A stretch of 64,000 nt of DNA from Catenuloplanes indicus (GCF_030813715.1 NZ_JAUSUZ010000001.1:8662501-8726500); one strand, 5' to 3'; counted from the stretch's first letter, positions 7,990 to 16,663 are shown. Numbers and translations: made by a program. The notes: generated by a model not told the origin, from the sequence alone.

Positions 7990-8682
7990 ATGAAGATGAT
8001 CGGTGGCGTACCCCTCGACCAAGCCATCCTCTCGGCGGCGATAGCCACCTTCGTCGCGCACGGCTACGAGAACACCTCGATGGACGAGGTCGCGGCACGC
8101 GCGTCCACCACCAAGCGCACGGTGTACGCGCACTTCGGCAACAAGGAGGCACTCTTCCGCAGCGCGCTGGCGAAGGCCGTGGAGCGGTTCCAGGACGAGA
8201 TGCCGAAACTCGCCGACCTGTCCCGCCCGGCGGCGGAGCTGGAGGCGTTCGCGGTCGGCTTCAGCGATCTCTCGACCTGGCGGGGCGCCGTCCGCCTTCA
8301 GCGCGTGGTGATGAGCGGAGCCGAACAGTTCGCCGGCCTCGGCACCATGCTCCACCGCGAGGTCATCGAGCGAGCGGAGGCCGCGGTCGCCGACTTCCTC
8401 AGAGCGCTCGACGCGCACCACGGAACGGATCCCGGCCCGCGCTCGTACGAACTTCTCGCGAGCATGTTCATCAACCTGACGACCGGCCGGCAACGTTTCG
8501 CCACGCTGCTGCAGGCCCGCGAGCCGCTTTCCGAGCACCCACTGCACCTGCCGGCCCCCGACCACGACCGGGCCGCCATCCGGGACGCCGTTGAGATCTT
8601 TCTGCGGGGAGCACTGTTCGCCGGTTCACGCGAGACAGCGACCGGTACGCCGCCCGGTGACAGGCCGGCGCGGCCGGCCTGA
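7990..8682 (+). CDS. TetR-family transcriptional regulator
   Basis: 230 residues. The N-terminal HTH spans about residues 10-58 (AIATFVAHGYENTSMDEVAA ... KRTVYAHFGNKEALFRSAL). The C-terminal half resembles the AefR/TetR_C_7-like ligand domain. The ATG at 7990 has GAAGGTGA upstream. It is divergent from the Tat-type SDR and shares the palindrome at 7914-7936, so it probably represses the SDR and its own gene. Confidence 0.9.
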   Translation: MKMIGGVPLDQAILSAAIATFVAHGYENTSMDEVAARASTTKRTVYAHFGNKEALFRSALAKAVERFQDEMPKLADLSRPAAELEAFAVGFSDLSTWRGAVRLQRVVMSGAEQFAGLGTMLHREVIERAEAAVADFLRALDAHHGTDPGPRSYELLASMFINLTTGRQRFATLLQAREPLSEHPLHLPAPDHDRAAIRDAVEIFLRGALFAGSRETATGTPPGDRPARPA

Positions 8683-8728
8683 CCGGGTCGATCGCATAGA
8701 GTGACTACCTGCCCGGCCGCAGGGGGGG

Positions 8729-8998
8729 TCAGCGGTGGGCGGTGAGCAGCCGGGCGGTGGCGGGCAGGCGGTAGCCGCCGGTGCCGAGACGGTGTGGACG
8801 GAATTCGACGTTCGCGATGGCGAGCCCGCCGGTGCCGCACGCCAGCTGAACCACGTGCACGCCGGCCGGCAGGTCGCCGAGCGGGTCGAGCAGGGGAGTG
8901 ACCAGGCCCGTGCAGCAGCCGCGCGAGATCGTTTCGCACGCCGTCGAGTACATCCGGCCGCCGGGGGCGGTGACCATGGCCGGTTGAACCTCGCGCAT
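8729..8998 (-). pseudogene. Remnant of a SAM-dependent methyltransferase
   Basis: The 89-residue frame contains LLDPLGDLPAGVHVVQLACGTGG, which matches motif I of class I SAM-dependent methyltransferases (in pieces: LLDPLGDLPAG, then LACGTGG), but after motif I only about 30 residues remain. The methyltransferase core is normally at least 150 residues longer. I read it as an internally deleted gene; the short C-terminal tail could belong to the same ancestral gene. It points away from a second decayed methyltransferase at 9061-9541. Confidence 0.45.
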
Positions 8999-9060
8999 AC
9001 GCGCACGGACCGGCCGGAAACGCGTTGCGCACGGCGTACCGGCGTGGTGGCTTGAAGACC

Positions 9061-9541
9061 ATGGACTGGGTGGAGGATTTCTACTCGCGGACCGGCGTGT
9101 GGTGGGCCGGGGGCATGGCGCGGGTGACCGAGCGCGATCACCGGCGGGTGCGGCTGCTGCGCGCGCATGCCGGTGCCGGGCCGTTGCGGGTGCTGGAGCT
9201 GGGGTCGGGCTTCGGGACCACGGCGGCGGTCGCGGCTACCGGACCCCACCCGCGGGTACGCGCATGAGCTGCGCGAGGAGACATGGTTCGACCCGGTCAC
9301 CAGCACCGCGTTCGACACCTGGTGGGACGTGACCGCGCCGGACCGGAAGGTCACCCAGCGGCTGCGCTGCTACAGCCCGGCGGACCTTGCGCTGCTGCTG
9401 GAGGGTACCGGCCTGCGCCTCGACGGCATCCTCCTCGGCGGGGAGCGCATCGCGCTCCGGCACTGGCCGCGGCTGCTGACCGAGGAGGCGGAGTACCTGG
9501 CGGTGCTCACCCCTCTGGCGAATGAAGGGATCCAGAGTTAG
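9061..9541 (+). pseudogene. Class I methyltransferase with internal deletion and frameshift
   Basis: ATG at 9061 opens MDWVEDFYSRTG and proceeds to the SAM motif LRVLELGSGFGT (about residue 48), then the frame ends at 9267. A second frame, open from about 9240 to 9541, reads YAHELREETWFDP ... LLLEGTGLRLDGIL, typical of the last third of the same methyltransferase family. The two parts meet around 9240, with the middle third (about 100-130 codons) missing. Neither part alone can be a working enzyme. Confidence 0.75.
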
Positions 9542-9597
9542 AGTTTCTGTATCCAATTCAATGCGACTTGGGTCCGTGTGCGAAGGAGGAGCCCACC

Positions 9598-10515
9598 ATG
9601 CACGAATTGACGGTGCGCGGCCTGGTCCTCGAGGCCGAGGACGTGCTGACGGTCGAGCTGGCCGGAACCCGGCTGCCCGCCTGGACACCGGGCGCCCACG
9701 TCGACCTGGTCGTCGGCGACGGTACGGTCCGGCAGTACTCGCTGTGCGGCACGCCGGACGCGACGTCACTGACCGTGGCGGTACGGCACGAGCCGGCCGG
9801 CCGCGGCGGCTCCGACTGGGTGCACCGCACGCTGCGGCCGGGCGACCGGGTCACGGTCCGCGCCGTCCGGAACCACTTCGCGCTTGAGGACGCCGGCGAC
9901 TACGTGCTGATCGCCGGTGGCGTCGGCATCACCCCGCTGCTGCCGATGGCTGAACGGCTGGCGGCCGGCGACCGGCCCTGGCGGCTCGTCTGCATCGGAC
10001 GGAGCGCCGCCCGCATGCCCTTCCGGCAACGGATCGAGGCCCTCGGTCCACACACGACGATCCACGAGACCGCGGTCGACGGCCGCCCGGCGATCGACGG
10101 ACTGCTGGACGGCACCGGCCTGGTCTACGTGTGCGGGCCCGTCACGCTCATCGAGGCGGTCCGGGCCGCGCTCGACGCCCGCGGCCAGGGTGAGCGGCTG
10201 CGCGCCGAGCACTTCCGGGCCCCGGACGACGCGGAGGCGGCCGAGCCGGGCGCGTTCACGCTGCGGCTGGAACGCTCCGGGCTCGACCTCGCGGTGCCGG
10301 CCGGCCGCAGCGCGCTCGACGTCGTCATCGAGGCCGGCGTCGGCGTGCACCGCGACTGCGAGGAGGGCATCTGCGGCAGCTGCGAGACGAAGGTGCTGGC
10401 CGGCGCGGTCGATCACCGCGACCACGTGCTGACCGCGCGGGAGCGGGCGGCCAACTCCTGCATGATGCTGTGCGTCTCGCGCGCGGCCGGTCCCCGCCTC
10501 GTGCTAGACCTGTGA
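9598..10515 (+). CDS. PDR/VanB-family oxidoreductase (FMN, NAD, 2Fe-2S)
   Basis: 305 residues from the ATG at 9598, chosen because GAAGGAGG ends about eight bases upstream; the upstream in-frame GTG/ATG codons lack this. The FMN barrel is at about residues 1-95 (RQYSLCG motif), the NAD domain at about 100-215 (IAGGVGITPLLPM, YVCGP), and a C-terminal ferredoxin domain with cluster cysteines in CEEGICGSC plus a distal Cys in MMLC. This is the phthalate-dioxygenase-reductase architecture, which feeds electrons from NADH to a Rieske oxygenase or a demethylase. No oxygenase gene is adjacent, so the partner is elsewhere. It overlaps the convergent Clp-N-like gene by 12 bp. Confidence 0.9.
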   Translation: MHELTVRGLVLEAEDVLTVELAGTRLPAWTPGAHVDLVVGDGTVRQYSLCGTPDATSLTVAVRHEPAGRGGSDWVHRTLRPGDRVTVRAVRNHFALEDAGDYVLIAGGVGITPLLPMAERLAAGDRPWRLVCIGRSAARMPFRQRIEALGPHTTIHETAVDGRPAIDGLLDGTGLVYVCGPVTLIEAVRAALDARGQGERLRAEHFRAPDDAEAAEPGAFTLRLERSGLDLAVPAGRSALDVVIEAGVGVHRDCEEGICGSCETKVLAGAVDHRDHVLTARERAANSCMMLCVSRAAGPRLVLDL

Positions 10516-11484
10516 CACGTAGCCGAGCGCGCTCAGGATCCGGGCCGAGCGGTTGCCCGGGTGCGCGGCCAGCCGGTCGAGCAGCACGCCGGTGTCCTTC
10601 GGGAAGTCCGGCCCGGTTTTGATGATCTCGCTGACCGGCACCTCGTCCGGCCGGTTGTCCAGCGCGACCGACCGTACCCGCCGATGGTCCATGCCCTGCG
10701 CCAGCAGGGCCTCGCCGCCGGTGCGCCGGTCCCGGCCGAGCGCGCCCATGTGCGGGTACGCCAGCACCACCTCGTGCGTGGCCAGCAGCGCCAGGAGCAG
10801 GTCGTCGGTGCGCGTCGCGCGGCCCTGCTCGCGGGCGCGCTCGTCCGCCTCCAGCCGGGCCCAGAAGACCGGCTCGTCCGCGTGGTTGATCTCCCGGGCC
10901 AGCACCGACAGCAGCAGCTTGTCGCGCAGCCCGCGACCCCGGTAGCGGACCCGGCCGAGCAGCGCGTTCCGGGCCGGGCGCAGCTCAGGCACCAGCCGGT
11001 CCGGGCGCACCGGCGCGGTGCCGGCCAGCGCGGCCGCGCGCACCTCCGCCGGGTCCTCGCCGCAGTCGCGGATCACCGCGGACGCCTCCGAGTCCGGGTT
11101 CGCCAGGATCTCGGCCAGCAGCAGCACGCGCGAGTCCGCCACGTCGCCGCGCAACGCGTCCGCCGCGGCGACGGAGACGGACATGACCTGGTCGGTGGTC
11201 TCGTCCAGCACGGCCGGCACACCCTCGAACGGGCCCTTGCGCGGCTCCGCGTCCGGGTCCCACATCGCGCCGGTGTCCGGCTCTCGCCACACCCTGCCGG
11301 GCGTGCGCAGCACCGCGAAGACGACGCGCGCGGAGATGTCGAAGCCGTCCAGCACCGGCGCGACCTCCTTGTCGCCGGCGATCGACCACAGCAGCGCACC
11401 GGTGCCGATCGGGCCGTTGGCCATGCCGCGCACCCTGTGCAGCGAGCTCGTCAGCCGCTTCCCGACCGTGAACCGCTCCACCAT
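10504..11484 (-). CDS. Clp N-terminal-repeat-like protein without AAA domain
   Basis: About 326 residues. Three stretches look like Clp-N half-repeats: IGTGALLWSIAGDKEVAPVL, then SRVLLLAEILANPDSEASAV, and near the C-terminus DDLLLALLATHEVV ... LLAQGMDHRRVRS. In ClpA/ClpC these repeats bind substrates or adaptors; here no AAA+ ATPase module follows, so it may be an adaptor or a diverged stand-alone copy. ATG at 11484 is preferred over GTG at 11487 because GAGGAG lies five bases upstream. It is downstream of, and in the same direction as, the Ser/Thr kinase gene (119 bp gap). The family assignment comes from pattern similarity only. Confidence 0.6.
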   Translation of the reverse strand: MVERFTVGKRLTSSLHRVRGMANGPIGTGALLWSIAGDKEVAPVLDGFDISARVVFAVLRTPGRVWREPDTGAMWDPDAEPRKGPFEGVPAVLDETTDQVMSVSVAAADALRGDVADSRVLLLAEILANPDSEASAVIRDCGEDPAEVRAAALAGTAPVRPDRLVPELRPARNALLGRVRYRGRGLRDKLLLSVLAREINHADEPVFWARLEADERAREQGRATRTDDLLLALLATHEVVLAYPHMGALGRDRRTGGEALLAQGMDHRRVRSVALDNRPDEVPVSEIIKTGPDFPKDTGVLLDRLAAHPGNRSARILSALGYVSQV

Positions 11485-11606
11485 CACCGCTCCTCAACCC
11501 GTGTTCTCCCGGCGTTCGCCGCATCCGAGAAAAACGGTACGGGCGGTGCGGCGCGCGTTCGTCGGCCCGGAAGCGGAAACGTGCCTCTACCGAGAGGTAT
11601 AGGCGG

Positions 11607-13634
11607 TCAGCCTTCCGTGGTCGCCGCGGACGGCACGCCACCGGCGCAGGTCACCGCCATGGTCACGTAACGGTTGCCGTGCCGGAAGACGATTTCCGCC
11701 GGTACGGCCGGGCCGGGATCGACACTGTCCACCTTGTACGGCTTCGTGGCCGTGTAGGAGACCAGCCGGGCCTGGTCCGCGGTGGTGCAGGTGGCGTCCA
11801 CGGTGCCGCCGGCCGAGCTGAACGTGCGCTGCTGCGGCACGACCGGGTCCGGTTCCTCCGCGGGCGGCTCATCGGGCGGCGGTGCGGCGGTGGTGGTGAC
11901 GGCGCCCTGCGGCGCGGCCGGGGGCGGTGCGGCGACCGTGCCGGAGGACTGCGACAGGCCGGCCGGGGGCTGCGCCGCGCCGCTCCGGATCGCGCCGGGG
12001 CCGGCCTGCGCGGCGCCGGGACTGCCACCGGTCGCGGGGCCGGTGCCGGGCTGCGCTGAGGTGCCGGCGGTGGGCGGCGGGGCGGTCATGCCGGGCGGGA
12101 CCGAGGCGGCGGGCTGCGTGACGTCGCGGTCGGCGCCGGTCGTGCCGATCGTCGCGGCGGTCAGGGCGCCGGCAGCGGCGAGCACGGCCAGCACGCCGGC
12201 GGCGATCGCGAGCGTGCGGCGGTTGGCGGGTGTGCGGCGGTCCGGGCGGTCGTCCGGGTCCGCTCCCGGGTTCACGCCGGCGGCCGGTGAATCCGGGGAG
12301 TGCGCCGGTGGCGGCATGCCGGGGGAGTGCGCCGGTGGCGGCGCACCGGGGGTGTGTGGCGGTTGCGGCACGCCGGGGGAGTGCGACGACTGCGACGCAT
12401 CCGGGGAGCGTGGCGGCTGCGGCACGCCTGGCGTGCTCGACGTGGTCGACTCGTCCGGCGGGATCGGCGGATCCAGTGCGGCAAGCCCGGAGATACCCGA
12501 TATTCCCGGATCGATGGAACTGTTCGATATATCCGGCGTGGCGGGCATGCCGATCGCGTGCTGCTGTCCCGGTGCGCCCGGCAGGCCCGGCGTGGCCGGC
12601 AACCCCGGCGCGGCAGACGAGCCCGACGCTCCCGAAAGGCCTGACGCTCCCGAAAGGCCCGACGCTCCCGAAAGGCCTGACGACGCCGAGAGGCCTGACG
12701 CCGCCGAGAGCCCCGGCGCCGCCGGCAGCCCCGGTGCCACCGCGGCCCGGGGGGTCAGCGCCAGGGACGGCTCGTCCATCACGGCCGGCCCGGGCCCGCC
12801 GGTCACGATCCGCACCCCCGCCGCCTCCGCCAGCAGCACCGCCGCCTCGCGGGCGCTCGGCCGTACCGCCGGATCCTTTCGGAGGCAGCGCTCGCAGAGC
12901 GCGATCACCGCGGGCGGCACGTGCGGCAGCGGCGGCAGTGGATCCGGTTCCGTGTAGACGTGCGCGTCCAGCATCTCCGTGATGCTCTCCGCCGTCCACG
13001 GCGCCCGTCCCGCGATCAGCAGGTACAGCAGCACGCCCAGCGCGTACACGTCGGTGGCCGGGTAGACGCCGTCGCCGGTCAGCCGCTCCGGTGCGATGTA
13101 GCCCGGCGTCCCCACCGGCACCTCGACCGGCCCGCCCCCGCTGCCCGGCGAGGCCACCGCCGCGATGCCGAAGTCGACGACCTTGGCGCCCTGCCGGGTG
13201 AGCATCACGTTCGCCGGTTTGATGTCGCGGTGCACCAGCCCTTCCTCGTGCGCCGCGGTCAGCGCCGCTGCGATCTCCGCGCAGCAGCGCAGCGCGTCGT
13301 CCAGCGACAGTGGCTCCGCGCGCAGGCGTCTGGCCAGCGTCACGCCGCTGACCAGCTCCATCACCACGAACGGCAGGACCTCGTCGCCGTCGGAGACCTC
13401 GCCGAAGTCGTGCACCTGCGCGATGTTCGGATGCGACAGCCGGGCCGCCGCACGCGCCTCCTCACGGATGCGCACCCGCGCCTGTGGATCGCTCGCATAC
13501 GGCCCGGCCAGCACCTTCACGGCCACGGGCCGGCCGAGCACCTCGTCGTAGGCCCGCCACACCGCCGCCATGCCGCCGCGCCCGACCTCACCGTCGAGCC
13601 GATATCGCCCACCGAGCACCTGGTACTCACGCAC
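11607..13634 (-). CDS. Membrane Ser/Thr protein kinase, PknB type
   Basis: 675 residues from the GTG at 13634. The kinase domain covers about residues 10-275: GRGGMAAVW glycine loop, AVKVL lysine, HRDIKPANVM catalytic loop, VVDFGIA. A long low-complexity region of about 200 residues rich in Ser, Gly, Pro and Ala follows, part of it encoded by an 18-bp minisatellite (12625-12714). Then comes one transmembrane helix (LAIAAGVLAVLAAAGALTAA) and a C-terminal extracellular domain of about 170 residues with two cysteines (CTTADQ and VTCAGG). This is the usual arrangement of a receptor kinase with a cytoplasmic catalytic domain. No PASTA repeats are seen, so the sensed signal is unknown. Confidence 0.92.
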   Translation of the reverse strand: MREYQVLGGRYRLDGEVGRGGMAAVWRAYDEVLGRPVAVKVLAGPYASDPQARVRIREEARAAARLSHPNIAQVHDFGEVSDGDEVLPFVVMELVSGVTLARRLRAEPLSLDDALRCCAEIAAALTAAHEEGLVHRDIKPANVMLTRQGAKVVDFGIAAVASPGSGGGPVEVPVGTPGYIAPERLTGDGVYPATDVYALGVLLYLLIAGRAPWTAESITEMLDAHVYTEPDPLPPLPHVPPAVIALCERCLRKDPAVRPSAREAAVLLAEAAGVRIVTGGPGPAVMDEPSLALTPRAAVAPGLPAAPGLSAASGLSASSGLSGASGLSGASGLSGASGSSAAPGLPATPGLPGAPGQQHAIGMPATPDISNSSIDPGISGISGLAALDPPIPPDESTTSSTPGVPQPPRSPDASQSSHSPGVPQPPHTPGAPPPAHSPGMPPPAHSPDSPAAGVNPGADPDDRPDRRTPANRRTLAIAAGVLAVLAAAGALTAATIGTTGADRDVTQPAASVPPGMTAPPPTAGTSAQPGTGPATGGSPGAAQAGPGAIRSGAAQPPAGLSQSSGTVAAPPPAAPQGAVTTTAAPPPDEPPAEEPDPVVPQQRTFSSAGGTVDATCTTADQARLVSYTATKPYKVDSVDPGPAVPAEIVFRHGNRYVTMAVTCAGGVPSAATTEG
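12625..12714. repeat. 18-bp minisatellite in the kinase linker
   Basis: Five consecutive 18-bp units of GACGCTCCCGAAAGGCCT type; the first three are nearly identical and the last two are diverged. On the coding strand they give SGLSGA repeats. Less regular 30-bp Pro/Ser-rich repeats lie at about 12290-12430. Length variation would be in frame. Confidence 0.9.
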
Positions 13635-13762
13635 CGCGACAGTCTTCCCGCATCGACATGCGCCGACAAGTCGGGCCTCTCGGCTCCGGTGCAGGTGGCG
13701 CCGCCGGGGTCACCCGGATGGCGTACATCGGCAACCGAAAAGTCTCATCAACGGTACGAAAG

Positions 13763-14431
13763 TCAGGCCTGCCGATGCGGCCGCAGCAGGGGTGGGTGCA
13801 GCAGCGTGGCCGGGCCGCGGCGGAACAGCTGGGCCGGGCGGCCCCGGTCGCGGGTCACGGTGCCGCCGGCCGGCTCGACGAAACCGTCCGCGCCGGTCAC
13901 CTTGCGGTGGAAGTTGCGGGCGTCGATCGTGGTGCGCCACACCGTCTCGTACACGCCGCGCAGGTCCGCGATCGTGAACTCCGCCGGGCAGAACGCGGTG
14001 GCCAGCGGCGTGTACTCCAGTTTGGACCGGGCCCGTTCGACGCCGTCGGCCAGGATCCGGTCGTGGTCGAACGCGAGCCCGCCGCCGGCCACCTCGTCGT
14101 AGGGCCGCCACGCCGCACCGGCCGCGTCGCTGCCCGCGACCGGGGACGGCAGATCCGGCAGCAGCGCGAGGTAGGCGACCGTGACCACGCGCCCGCGCGG
14201 GTCGCGGCCCGGCGTGCCGTAGGTGGCCAGCTGCTCCAGGTGCCGCGGGTCCAGGCCGGTCTCCTCGCGCAGCTCCCGGAGGGCCGCGTCGGCGAGGTCC
14301 TCGTCGTCCAGCACGAACCCGCCGGGCAGCGCCCACATCCCCTGGTACGGCGGGATGCCGCGCCGGATCAGCAGCACCTGCAGCACGCCGTCGCGGATCG
14401 TGAGCAGCACCAGGTCCACCGTAATCGTCAT
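13763..14431 (-). CDS. Nudix hydrolase fused to winged-helix domain (NrtR-like regulator)
   Basis: 222 residues. The Nudix box (G38 x5 E44 x7 REL x EE x GL, ending at residue 60) is fully canonical, so hydrolase activity on an ADP-ribose or NAD-like compound is possible. About residues 140-222 resemble the winged-helix DNA-binding part of NrtR-type regulators, which sense ADP-ribose made from NAD. The ATG at 14431 lies seven bases after a TATTAT -10 box, so the message may be leaderless. Twin palindromes (14422-14442, 14456-14476) cover its promoter and that of the divergent SPFH/NAD-kinase-like pair, which fits autoregulation and an NAD-linked target. NrtR identity is inference from architecture and context. 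Confidence 0.8.
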   Translation of the reverse strand: MTITVDLVLLTIRDGVLQVLLIRRGIPPYQGMWALPGGFVLDDEDLADAALRELREETGLDPRHLEQLATYGTPGRDPRGRVVTVAYLALLPDLPSPVAGSDAAGAAWRPYDEVAGGGLAFDHDRILADGVERARSKLEYTPLATAFCPAEFTIADLRGVYETVWRTTIDARNFHRKVTGADGFVEPAGGTVTRDRGRPAQLFRRGPATLLHPPLLRPHRQA

Positions 14432-14476
14432 GTTGACGATAATAGCGTCCGGAGTTTATCGTCATGATGACGAAAA
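14422..14476. promoter_or_regulatory. Twin 21-bp operators in a divergent promoter
   Basis: Two near-identical 21-bp palindromes, each made of ATCGTCA-type and TGACGAT-type half-sites around a three-base TGT or TGA centre, start at 14422 and 14456 (34 bp apart). The arms TGACGATAA (14434-14442) and TTATCGTCA (14456-14464) also form a perfect 9-bp inverted repeat across 13 bases. The leftward promoter (TATTAT, complement of 14439-14444) and the rightward one (TTGACG at 14433-14438, TTTATC at 14455-14460) both fall within the operators, and the left operator covers the Nudix start codon. Confidence 0.75.
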
Positions 14477-14495
14477 CATTCGGGAGGTACGTACC

Positions 14496-15518
14496 ATGGC
14501 CGACGTGACCCGCCGCTTCCACCTGCGGCACCTGCGGTCCGCACCGACCAGCTGGGTCAGCCACACCGTCGGCGGCCGGGTCCGGCGGGCCGGCACCGGG
14601 CTGTCGTTCTGGTACCGGCCGCTCACCGCCGCACTGTCCGAGGTGCCGGTCGACGACCGCGAGCTGCCGCTGCTGTTCCACGCCCGTACCGAGGACTTCG
14701 CGGACGTGACCGTGCAGGCCACGGTCACCTACCGGGTGAGCGACCCGGTGAAGGCGGCGGAACGCCTGGACTTCTCCATCGACCCGTACCGGGGCACCTG
14801 GCGCGGCCAGCCGCTCGACCAGGTGGCCGGCATGCTCGCCGAGCTGGCCCAGCAGCCCGCGCTCGACCTGCTCGCCCGGGTGCCGCTGGCGGACGCGCTG
14901 ACCACCGGCATCGCCACCATCCGGGCCGCGGTCGCCGCCGCGCTCGCGGACGACCCGCGGCTGACCGAGACCGGCGTCTCCGTGGTCAGCGCGCGCGTCG
15001 TCGCGCTGCGCCCCGAGCCGGAGATGGAACGCGCGCTGCAGACCCCCACCCGGGAGCAGGTGCAGCAGGACGCGGACCGGGCCACCTACGCCCGCCGCGC
15101 GCACGCGGTGCAGCAGGAGCAGTCGATCGCGGAGAACGAGCTGCAGAGCCGGATCGAGCTGGCCCGGCGCGAGCAGCAGCTGGTCGAGCAGCGCGGCGCG
15201 AACACCCGCCGCGAGGCCGAACTGGAGGCCGAGCGGCAGGACGTGGCCAGCGCTGCCGAGGCGGACCGGCTGCGGCGAAAGGCCACCGCAGAAGCAGACG
15301 CCGCCCGGGTACGGGACGAGGCGCGCGCGACCGGCACCCGGCTCGTCGGCCTGGCCGAGGCGGAGGCGGAGGTCGCGCGCCTGGCCGCGTACCGTGACCT
15401 GCCCCCGGCCGTGCTCCAGGCGCTCGCGGTCAAGGAACTGGCCGGCCAGCTGCCCGCGATCAACGAGCTGACCGTCACGCCGGACCTGCTCAGCAAGGTC
15501 CTCGGGCGGCTGTCGTGA
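14496..15518 (+). CDS. SPFH/Band 7 domain protein
   Basis: 340 residues from ATG 14496, with GGGAGG about nine bases upstream. The SPFH/Band 7 domain is at about residues 20-195 (DVTVQATVTYRVSDP, ALTTGIATIRAAVAAAL), then a long charged coiled coil of about 110 residues rich in Glu, Gln, Ala and Arg, and a short C-terminal region (LPPAVLQALAVKELAGQLP). SPFH proteins oligomerise as scaffolds, usually on membranes. No N-terminal transmembrane helix is visible here, which is unusual for flotillin-like members. Its stop overlaps the GTG of the NAD-kinase-like gene, so the two are translationally coupled, and a Nudix regulator is divergent. Confidence 0.88.
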   Translation: MADVTRRFHLRHLRSAPTSWVSHTVGGRVRRAGTGLSFWYRPLTAALSEVPVDDRELPLLFHARTEDFADVTVQATVTYRVSDPVKAAERLDFSIDPYRGTWRGQPLDQVAGMLAELAQQPALDLLARVPLADALTTGIATIRAAVAAALADDPRLTETGVSVVSARVVALRPEPEMERALQTPTREQVQQDADRATYARRAHAVQQEQSIAENELQSRIELARREQQLVEQRGANTRREAELEAERQDVASAAEADRLRRKATAEADAARVRDEARATGTRLVGLAEAEAEVARLAAYRDLPPAVLQALAVKELAGQLPAINELTVTPDLLSKVLGRLS

Positions 15519-16396
15519 GCACGCTCCACCCCCGGGTGGTGATCGTGTCGCGGCGCAGCGAGCTCGACGAGCTGCTCGCCCGGCACGGCACCCGCGGCGC
15601 GGCCGCGTTCTTCCTCCGCGAACGCGGCCGCACGCTCGACGACGTCACCGCCCGGCACGACGCGCTGACCGCGGCCCTCACCGCGGTCAGCGCCGCCATC
15701 CCGGCCGACTGGCGCCGCGGCCACGTCGAACGCGCCGACCTGCCCCGCTTCCTGTTCGCCCCGGAGGACGTGATCGTCGCGGTCGGCCAGGACGGCCTGG
15801 TCGCGAACGTGGCGAAGTACCTCGACGGCCAGCCGGTCATCGGCGTCGACCCGGAGCCCGGCCGCAACGCGGGCGTCCTGGTCCGGCATCCCGCCGGCGC
15901 GGTCCCCGCGCTGCTCCACGACCGCCCCGCCGGCTCGTCGCACACCATGGTCACCGCCCGCCTCGACGACGGCCAGGAACTGCACGGCCTCAACGAGATC
16001 TACATCGGGCAGCCCGGCCATCAGTCCGCCCGCTACGTCCTGACCACCCCCGGCGGCGACCGGGAGCGCCAGTCCTCGTCCGGCGTGATCATCGGCACCG
16101 GCACCGGCGCCACCGGCTGGTGCGCCTCGATCGCCCGTGAACGCGCCACCGCCCCACCCATGCCGGCTCCGGCCGACCCGCACCTGTGCTGGTACGTCCG
16201 CGAGGCATGGCCCTCCCCGTCCACCGGCGTGGCCCAGTCCGCCGGCCTGCTGCACCCCGGCGAGTCCCTGGAACTGGCCGGCGAGTCCGAGCGCCTGGTC
16301 GCTTTCGCCGACGGCCTCGAATCCGACGCCCTCCCGCTGACCTGGGGCCAGCGCATCACCGTCACCGTCGCGTCCCGCCGGCTGCGCCTGCTGTGA
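15515..16396 (+). CDS. NAD(+) kinase-like protein
   Basis: 293 residues from the GTG at 15515, which overlaps the preceding TGA (GTGA). The C-terminal half carries features of the NAD kinase family: GLNEIYIG, followed by SSGVIIGTGTGATGW, the substrate-binding region. The diagnostic GGDG(T/S) motif of ATP-NAD kinases appears as GQDGL (residues 91-95), keeping the Asp but changing the second Gly, so activity or phosphate donor may differ. It would act in the cytoplasm making NADP or a related compound. Cotranscription with an SPFH scaffold and control by a Nudix/winged-helix regulator place it in an NAD-centred module. Confidence 0.75.
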   Translation: MSTLHPRVVIVSRRSELDELLARHGTRGAAAFFLRERGRTLDDVTARHDALTAALTAVSAAIPADWRRGHVERADLPRFLFAPEDVIVAVGQDGLVANVAKYLDGQPVIGVDPEPGRNAGVLVRHPAGAVPALLHDRPAGSSHTMVTARLDDGQELHGLNEIYIGQPGHQSARYVLTTPGGDRERQSSSGVIIGTGTGATGWCASIARERATAPPMPAPADPHLCWYVREAWPSPSTGVAQSAGLLHPGESLELAGESERLVAFADGLESDALPLTWGQRITVTVASRRLRLL

Positions 16397-16663
16397 CGGC
16401 CGGCCGGAATCGATCGTCGCGTGGTCCGGGAGGCGTTCATCGCCGTCCGCGGAGCGACGCTTTCCGCACGCCGATACCCGACGTGAGAATCGATTCGGAA
16501 TTCCTGTGAGAACACATTTCCAGAGGTTGGTCAAGGTGGTGGAAATATTCGGGAGATGCGATCGGCGGGCATTGTGCAAGCTGGTGAGACGACTGTCTCC
16601 CGGTGCTGATGTGCGCGCTTTTCCGTCGTTATCATTCCCGGCGGAACACGCCGGGAGGTCAAT

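Noticed and set aside
16397-16663. Rifamycin-associated element upstream of the HelD-like gene
   Set aside because: No sequence with the expected long GC-rich dyad was found by eye, so I do not claim rifamycin control.
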